Source: Apoderus coryli
Taxonomy: Eukaryota; Arthropoda; Insecta; Coleoptera; Attelabidae
Assembly: GCA_911728435.2 (NCBI GenBank)
Contig: OU452198.1
Span: 44,607,902-44,671,901 of the forward strand
Reading direction: 5' to 3'
Length of the DNA stretch: 64,000 nt
Position numbers and translations under genes: made by a program. How positions within the stretch are numbered: the first letter of the stretch is position 1; each line of letters opens with the position of its first letter. Shown piece by piece: positions 57,065 through 64,000 of this stretch. The notes under the pieces are model-generated. The model saw nothing but the letters and a program-made list of their open reading frames with translations, was not told the DNA's origin and did not search any database.

Positions 57065-58934
57065 TTACAGTCAGTGGCGGCTTGTGGCAGTTTAATGTGG
57101 TGAAGCATAACATAAAATAAAAGTCATATACTTAATAGGTAGCTAAAATTAATAGGGAAATCCCTACTTCGTCAACTGCATAAAATATGGGTTATGTTTA
57201 TAAGTAGGCACCTCACCGAAGTATTGTTTTCTTAAAAACCTTAATTAAAGTGTAATAATTAATATCTAGAATACATTTACCTACTTCATAATAATATCTA
57301 CTAAATAAAACACATTTTATGAAACTTTCAATCAAATTATTTTTATGCTACCTGTTAGCAAATCATAATACGTCTCATACCAGGTATTATTGAAAGCTCT
57401 GCTTTTATGCATTTGTCTTTATTTATATTTATCAAACATTTATTTAAATCTGGAAGAGGTGTGTCTGCATATTTTTAACAAGATTTTCATGTTCTTAAAA
57501 AGAGTGTTGATTAAAAAAACTTAACTTTAGTTAAAATTAAAAAATAAACCATCATTTTTCATAATAACTGCGCTTACCTGATGTCAGCGTAAATAGAATT
57601 TACGCTGCTGATGTGTACTACTTCCACTTGATTCTTCCATATTAAAGTATGAGATATTATATTATAAAAAAACAATATTTTACGGTACCTACCCATTTAT
57701 TTTTGACAAAAATAGGTAGGTACCTACTAATTAACAACCGTATATATACTTTTTAAATTTGTTCACTACTTTTTTAGATTTTAAAACTTCAATTAAATAT
57801 GTATAGGTAACTAAATAGAAAGACTAATTTGTATTCAAAATATCAAAACTTTAAGCTTCCCGAAAAGTAAATAAAAATAATATTAGCATAGCACTAGAAA
57901 TTTGCGACTGTGTGATAGAGATAGATATAATCAAAATAATAATCAACACATAGGTACAAAACACTCGCCAAGCGTTGTCATATAACCTTATTTTACATTA
58001 AATCTCTGCTGCATCTCTATGAAGCGTGCTTCTTATAGTGTTTTTTTAATGGCAAGATTCGTATGCTATACTTAGTAGAATTAAGCGCTGGCAACTATGT
58101 TTATACGAATCGCGATAGGTGGTTGTATAGTGGGTATATGCCAGATGACAGTGTTGGCCATTGTTGCTGAATTATAGATGAAAATGTTAATCTCAACTTA
58201 GCTCCGACTCGAAAAAGTTTGGGAACCGCTGGTCCATCTGATTACTTCATCGCAATGATTATTTTTAAGTAGATATATTTATTCAAAACTAAGCATTAGA
58301 ACCGTTTAATTTCAAATTATTTACGCTAACATATTCGCTTCTCAAAGAAGACGACAACAGACATTTCATGGTCTAATTTAATTTTGATTTGTTTATATCG
58401 TCCGGACCTTGTGCATATTATAGTCTAAGTCATCATTCGGTTTGATTAGATTGTTTTGTTTTTCTTATAACGAAACACGACGCACTTATTTGTTTTAAAG
58501 ATTATTTGCAGCAATCAGCAGGATTTGTGCATCTGTACATTTTCTATTTCTTTTTTATTGGCTTCGCTTATATGGGGTTCGTCCAAAAAATAGACTAAAC
58601 CTTTAACTAAAATGTCTCATAATTTATTCACCATAGGCAACGGAAGATTTTTGAGATGACAATAAGAAGATTTAGCCAGTAAATGTTTGCGAAAATGTTA
58701 GTAATTAAAAAGGTACAGGGTGTTTTAAATTACAGTACACATACATAGAATGACTGGAAATAGTCAATTCAAAGGCGAATCAGTAGGGTTTTTGAGGGTC
58801 GGAAATCTAATAATTGAATTTCGGGAAAAACGTTGTTGCTGGAAATAGGGAGCTTAGATCGCCCTAACCAGATTAAAATTAGGGGGCAACTTAATAAATA
58901 TTATTGACAAAAAAATGTACGCCACTGACTGTAA
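57065..58934. mobile_element. Non-autonomous DNA element, 1.87 kb, 15-bp perfect TIRs
   Basis: ttacagtcagtggcg (57065-57079) is exactly inverted at 58920-58934. If TA is the duplicated target, the true ends are cagtcagtggcg, fitting a Tc1/mariner-like element; the cagtggcg core also recalls hAT ends, but no 8-bp direct duplication is seen. No transposase frame inside. It encloses copy 2 of the 255-bp hairpin repeat. Confidence 0.65.
57353..57605 (+). repeat. 255-bp dispersed repeat with terminal hairpin, copy 2
   Basis: Partner of 16797-17051. Here the terminal hairpin is longer: cagcgtaaat (57585-57594), loop aga, atttacgctg (57598-57607). It is nested within the element 57065-58934. Confidence 0.85.
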
Positions 58935-59604
58935 TTTAATTTCGATATTGTTTTGAGATAAAGCAACTACAACTACGACATTTAACATTCATTGTTAATA
59001 CATAAAGTATTTTTAAAATATTGTAGGGCATGTATTGTTATGAAAAGTTAAAAGGGTGCGCCTATGGACGGCGGAGGTCGGTATTGACATTACAAAGGGA
59101 TATCGGGTTGTGGTTTTTTATATCATTTTAAATTAAGATTAGTAAGACTATACTAAGTAGGTGAAAATGTTTCTGAAAATGTCAAATAATTAAGTACTGA
59201 GGTAAATGGGTATTTTTTTTTTAATTTCAAGAGAAGTTTCGTATGTTTAATATCATTGTTAAGCGTTTATTTTTATAACACAATTAACTAAGTAGGTACA
59301 TATTAATAATACTTCTTTCATCTGAAAAATAATGGTTCTATTGTTAAATAAACTAATGAAATAGCATAATGGTTATTAATAATTATCTATCAACTAAATA
59401 AGATCATTTGAATGCAATCAGCAATTTATTTAGACAACCTTAACACTATTTCAATATAAACAATTTATTCGTAAACAACACCCAATAAGATTCAACGAAA
59501 TTTTCTAAAATTTCTTATCATGAAGAATTAGAAGTTTTATACAAGGTTGTACGATAACATTCCTAACAGTGATTCTTTTTTTATTATTAACATGGGTCCG
59601 ATTA
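58935..59604. other. Non-coding stretch
   Basis: A+T-rich; no gene. A single MITE-end motif acagggtgtttta lies a little upstream at about 58716. Confidence 0.35.
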
Positions 59605-59708
59605 GAGTTGCCGCGAGACACGAGACACAAAACGTCTCGTCTCGTCTCGTCTCGAAGCCGTTTTGTCTCATCTCGAGAGCATTTTGTCTAGAATTTCGAG
59701 ACGGGACG
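59605..59708. repeat. GTCTC/GAGAC array with fold-back potential
   Basis: gagttgccgcgagacacgag is followed by four tandem gtctc units (59634-59653), then gtctcatctcgag and cgagacgggacg. The gagac and gtctc words are mutually complementary and can fold. Such gtctc-rich ends occur in hAT-type insect MITEs as I recall them, but only one end is visible. Confidence 0.5.
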
Positions 59709-61074
59709 ATTTTTTTTACGAATTCAAAAATGGCAAACCCCACAAGTAAATCGTCTCGGTCAGTCTACAATTATTGTTTATAAGAATGTCGTCATAGTCG
59801 TGCATCAGAGATTGATGAATCACGTAAAGGTCAAAATTCGAGGCTCACCATTGAGATCTCAGGAACGGTAAGAGATAGAGAGTTGGGGACCTGGATTTTT
59901 TATCATATCAAATTAATGCAAATAAGAAAGACTTAATAACTGGAATACCATACATTCCATTTTGTTTCGACAAAAAATTTACTATCTGTGACAGGTTGAC
60001 ATTAAATTGGGCAAAATTCGGATAACATAAGCGCTATATAAATGAATCGTAAAAATATTGCATACTAATCACCGGACTAATAGGGAGTTTATGAGAAAAA
60101 TAAGAACATGTTTCGGCATATTGCTGTAAAGATTTTACGACAAATGTTCGAAAACCTTATATAGCCTAAAGTTACTTCGCTATCTATTGTTGAATCTTTA
60201 GCTATTACTCGTTGATCGTTAACTGTTTTTGTTTGTTTTTTTTTCTTTTCTTATATTGCTGTTTTGTTATTCATGTTTTGTATTATGATGACTTCTTTTT
60301 GTACAATCTAATTCTTGTATATTTTTGTATTTCAATTTTTGGTGAGTTGCGATTATGTTTTTAAGGCTCAAATCACATGTCGTCTGTGTATGTTGGGGTA
60401 TTTATTTATTTATATTATTGTACTTTTAATTTAGGGTTAGATTTTAATCTCAGTTTTTACTGCCATCTAACCCCTTTTGTAGTTCTGTTACTGTATTATT
60501 TGGAATTGTAGTGTTTTTAGCACTTCATATCATATACTTATATATATTATAGTTTCAAGAATTTTTTTTTTTTTAATTTCTCCGGAAATACTTGTTTTTG
60601 GTCATTTTATACATAAATAAGTAGTTTTAAAAAAATGTCTGTCTGTCTGTATCCACGAAAACGCAAAAACGGCTTAACAGATTTTAACCAAATTTGGTAC
60701 AAAAATACTATTGGACATGGCAAGGGGCTGATTAGATTTTGGGAAACATTGAGGGTAGGCAAGGGGTTTAAAAGAGGGTTCAAAAATTAAAAAAAATCAT
60801 AGTTCTTAAACTTATCCGAAATAATGCATAATTTTTTACGCATTTAATTGAATATAACCTAAAATATTTAACATAAAATATTAGACCACATTGGCGTTCG
60901 AAAATGGTGTAAAATGGGGTTAAAAAGATTTTAATAAAACGTATTTCTTAAACATAGCAGAAATATTAACTAGTTATTTATAGTCCATATTCTGCTGTTA
61001 GTGTCCTTCACAAATACGAATTGTTAGATTATTTCATAGGGTAGAGGACAAAGAAAACACCAGAACTATTCAAA
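59709..61074. other. Non-coding stretch
   Basis: A+T-rich with a short (tctg)n run at about 60640-60651. No gene supported. Confidence 0.4.
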
Positions 61075-61680
61075 AATGACGGTTCTATGACGACAAACTG
61101 GTATCAGAAGCCTACTATTTCTGGTAGAGTCCTGAACTCTTATTCAAACCATCCTGTTAAGCAGAAAATGGCTGTCGTGTATAATCTCTTATTCCGGGCT
61201 TTGAACTTAAGTCATTACTCGATCCACGAGGACAATTTGTCCTTGATTAAAACGATTTAATAACTATCCGACATCCTTCGTCAATAAGGGTATTGAGCTG
61301 TTTCACAGGACTTCGTCTGTCTCAAGTGAAGATAGTACTTTGGTTGAACGCCGATATTTTAGATTCCCATTTATTGAGGGCTTATCACAAAAGATTAGGG
61401 CGTGTTTCAGAGACACGCCAGTGAACTTGGCTTTCTATAACTTAAAAACTATAATTGGAGTTTTCCATACCAGATTAAAGGAAACAACTCCAAAGGATAG
61501 GCTCTCAGGTGTTGTGTACGGAATCCCATGTGAATGTGGTAAAATGTACGTTGGACAAACGAAGCAGTATATTCAGAGGAGAGTTAGCCAACATATGAGT
61601 GACTGTCGCAATAGTAATACTCAAAGGGATAAGACCGCTCTGTCCGCTCATCATTGGATAGAGAAAGTCACTGGCTAAAG
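61075..61680 (+). pseudogene. Penelope-like element: RT C-terminus and GIY-YIG endonuclease
   Basis: First piece (about 61079-61260): TTNWYQKPTISGRVLNSYSN then HPVKQKMAVVYNLLFRALNL and two stops. This is the region C-terminal to the RT in Penelope-like elements. Second piece, after a frame change, to the stop at 61676-61678: YFRFPFIEGLSQKIR, then a GIY-YIG nuclease of the Penelope type, GVVYGIPCECGKMYVGQTKQ, followed by IQRRVSQHMSD and TALSAHHWIEK (GIY-YIG appears as VYGIPC..MYVGQT). The RT catalytic part is missing. The word caattaaatgacacaatcaat is duplicated just after the stop (about 61700-61741). Confidence 0.78.
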
Positions 61681-61996
61681 ACAAATATATCATATTCAAT
61701 TAAATGACACAATCAATCAATTAAATGACACAATCAATCTACGCACGGATACCCAGAACTTGAGCAATATCTACAGGGTGTCCGGAAAAAGGAGGTCAAT
61801 CCGTTAACCACAGATTCCTTGAGCAAAAATAATATGAGTTTTAAGATGTCATTTTTCATTTTAGCCCTCCATGTTCGATATACAGGGCGTCAAATTTGAA
61901 AATTTAAAACCAATATTTTTAAATAATTCTAGTATTTATTGAGATATTGGATTCAAATTTAGTGTGTTGCTTCAGCATAAAGAGCTACTTCTTTCC
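61681..61996. other. Non-coding; two MITE/TIR-end motifs
   Basis: tacagggtgtccggaaaaag at about 61771 and tatacagggcgtcaaa at about 61878, same orientation. One of them may be the true outer end of the element that follows. Confidence 0.4.
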
Positions 61997-62205
61997 AAAA
62001 AACAACACAAAAAACAATGTCTTAATAGCCAAAATACGGGATGTTCAGTACCTATTGACCCTCCCAAGTTTTTATTACGTACGCCAATGACTTTTAAACT
62101 AATTATTTATAGGTTACTATGTATTTGTGATTATTTTTTAACTCTTATAAAATATGGATAAAATCATTTGTTTTTGAGATATTTGGAAAAGTATTGGCTC
62201 TTGTT
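61997..62205 (+). repeat. Left terminal inverted repeat
   Basis: Partner 63793-64000. Inner end gtattggctcttgtt (62191-62205) against aacaagagccaatac (63793-63807). The outer end probably extends further left than can be verified here. Confidence 0.8.
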
Positions 62206-62391
62206 TGATGCCTCGGCAGCTCTGGCTATTCTTATAATGTTGAAATATCAAGCAACTCTGGTGTTACCTTGGATACCTACTTAAGCAATGTTTTATTGTT
62301 GTCAAATTAGTTATCACAATTTGACAGTAGTTTAAGGTTTAAAAGTTAATATTTTTAATTATCGGTAATTTTATAAGTAAACACAAAGAAA

Positions 62392-63555
62392 ATGGATCGT
62401 AGACGAAACAATTTTATATGTTTTTCGGAAATGACGGATATGATTTTAATCATGGGTAAGATTTAAAGACATTTGATTGATTATAATCAGTTAAATTTTA
62501 TTTTCGTTTATTTACTAGGAAAATGTAACTCTAACGCTAGTTTAGCCGCTAGGCGGTACGCAGAAAAGTTCCCTAATCGAACTCATCCAAGACGAAGGTA
62601 TTTTTCAAATTTAGTTAGGCGACTAAGGCACAGTGGAAGTTTTAGGGAAGACCGTAAAGGAAACTGCGGTCGACCCCGTCTAATTCAACCGGAAAAGGAG
62701 GAGAGTATTTTAACAAGCATCGAGGGAACACCAAATATTAGTACCAGAGTTCTTGCCCAACAGGTTGAAAATATTGGGAAATCTGAAGTACACCAGATTT
62801 TAAAAAGACAGCAGCTTTACCACTACCACATTCAAGAAGTACAATCTCTGCTGCCTCAAGACCTTGAGATGAGATCTAGGCTATGTAGGTGGATATGTGA
62901 AATGCATGACAGAGATATACACTTCATCAAAAATATTTTGTTTACGGACGAAGCTACCTTTACTAGAAACGGGGTCACTAATATTTATAATAGACATATC
63001 TGGGCAGAAGAAAATCCTCATGCCGTAGTAGAGACACATCATCAAGTAAACTTTAAAGTCAACGTGTGGGTTGGTGTCGTGGATAATTTCTTTTTGAGTC
63101 CTGTAATTTTACCAGCGAATTTGACTGGTGATTCATTTTTAGCATTTCTTCAAGACATACTGCCCGATTTACTTGACGATTTGCCTCTCTTAATTAGACA
63201 AAATATTTGGTTTCAACTTGATGGTGCACCAGCACATTTTGCTAGGAATGTAAGGAGATACTTACATGAAAACTTTCCCCAACGCTGGATTGGACGAGGC
63301 CAAGATGCTCCTGTTAAATGGCCACCCCGGTCTCCAGATCTTACTCCCTTGGACTATTCAGTCTGGGGTTGTATGAAAGATTTTGTTTATAAGGTTCCGA
63401 TCTTGAGTGAAAATAATTTAATAGAGAGAATCTTACAAGCTGGGGAAGACTTTAGGTTGAAGCCTCATATTTTTCAAACACTAAGATTTTCTTTACTAAA
63501 AAGAGCTCGCATATGCATTGAAAAGAATGGGGGTCATATCGAGCAATTTCTTTAG
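62392..63555 (+). CDS. Mariner (rosa-like) transposase, two exons, 366 aa
   Basis: Exon 1 62392-62455, intron 62456-62518 (63 bp, GTAAG...TTTACTAG), exon 2 62519-63555. Joining keeps the frame and restores the family's N-terminal DUF4817-type helix-turn-helix: exon 1 supplies FSEMTDMILIM, exon 2 GKCNSNASLAARRYAEKFPN. An unspliced frame starting at 62473 lacks this start, so the ATG at 62392 is preferred. Then NCGRPRL and the DDE core: Asp165 in ILFTDEATF, Asp256 in WFQLDGAPAHF and Asp300 in LTPLDYSVWG, 43 residues apart (the rosa/DD41D group has 41). No stops or frameshifts. Together with the long TIRs this copy may be complete. Confidence 0.85.
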
Positions 63556-63792
63556 ACTGGTAGTTTATCTAATGTTTATTTAGTTACTTTTTCATGTTTT
63601 TAAAATAATATGTTTAAATAATTAATATTTGACTATGATGCTTCAAATTAAGTTAAAAATAATAAACAATTTGGTGTTCGTAGTGTTTGTTTATTACCTT
63701 TTCGAAAACTGCACTTAATTTAATGCACGGTAATGGTAATTTGAGTTAAATATGCTTGATTTAGTAGTGAAAATACCGTGAGCCGCGTAGAC

Positions 63793-64000
63793 AACAAGAG
63801 CCAATACTTTTCAAAGTATCTCAAAAACAAATGATTTTATCCAAATTTTATAAGAGTTAAAAAATAATCAAAAATACATAGTAACCTATAAAAACTTAGT
63901 TCAAAAGTCATTGGCTTAGGTGATAAAAACTTGGGGGGTCAATAGGTACTGATCATCCCGTATTTCGGCTATTAAGGAATTGTTTATTGTGTTCTTTTTT
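63793..64000 (-). repeat. Right terminal inverted repeat (truncated by window)
   Basis: Inverse of 61997-62205; reaches the window end. Confidence 0.8.

Larger units (their letters stand above)
61997..64000 (+). mobile_element. Mariner-superfamily transposon with TIRs of at least 208 bp, cut by the window edge
   Basis: The stretch 61997-62205 is inverted at 63793-64000 with about 90% identity, including ccaagttttta, aggttactatgtatttgtga-type and tgtttttgagat blocks. The right arm continues to the last base of the window, so its outer end is not seen. The transposase gene lies between the arms. Long TIRs of this size are uncommon for mariner-type elements. Confidence 0.8.

Noticed and set aside
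60098..60125. acatgtttcgg (minus gaaacatgt) as a sixth copy of the ribozyme-like motif
   Set aside because: No CTGANGA within range upstream on the minus strand.
1..64000. tRNA or rRNA genes, CRISPR arrays, bacterial operons
   Set aside because: No cloverleaf-like segment with a T-loop, no rRNA core sequence and no regularly spaced repeats were seen.

Overview
This is an A+T-rich stretch of animal nuclear DNA, almost certainly from an insect. A beetle-like, transposon-rich genome is my guess, but the sequence does not fix the order. The evidence is GT-AG introns, arthropod-type LINEs, mariner transposases, Crypton-type tyrosine recombinases, a Penelope-like fragment, and no operons or ribosome binding sites. 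Almost everything recognisable is a mobile element at some stage of decay. The best candidate for an ordinary host gene is one coding exon at 48245-48490 (minus strand), which has a splice acceptor, a start codon, one membrane segment and a splice donor.

Layout. 0-10 kb: two 5'-truncated LINEs (about 2.7-3.9 kb and 8.28-9.77 kb), a hammerhead-like motif at 1.2 kb and several dispersed repeats. 10-13 kb: two RTE-type LINE 3' ends and two tyrosine-recombinase (YR) fragments, all on the minus strand. 14-22 kb: a second hammerhead-like motif, a 255-bp hairpin-ended repeat, a frameshifted Crypton YR gene and the C-terminal part of a hAT-type transposase. 22.7-26.1 kb: a LINE nested inside a DNA element with 18-bp perfect inverted termini. 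26.9-31.2 kb: another Crypton scrap, a LINE scrap, a nearly intact YR gene with all five catalytic residues but one frameshift, palindromes on either side of it, and a small DDE-transposase scrap. 32-42 kb: three more LINE fragments, a tandem short LTR plus tRNA-Lys primer-binding-site array, MITEs and three more hammerhead-like motifs. 42-45 kb: a Harbinger-like remnant with a MADF-type fragment and a mariner with an uninterrupted transposase frame. 48-51 kb: the host exon, then a long frameshifted LINE. 53.6-56.7 kb: a LINE with an uninterrupted 943-codon endonuclease plus reverse transcriptase frame, the best preserved retroelement here. 57-59 kb: a 1.87-kb DNA element with 15-bp perfect inverted ends. 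61-64 kb: a Penelope-like fragment and a second mariner-superfamily element with a one-intron transposase and inverted repeats of about 208 bp running off the right edge.

The genes do not form a pathway; they are independent mobile elements and their remains. The most notable observations are five dispersed copies of a hammerhead-ribozyme-like motif with compensating changes in stem I, and the concentration of two YR lineages between 11.9 and 30.3 kb. Coordinates of degenerate elements are approximate (tens of bases) unless a terminus is described.
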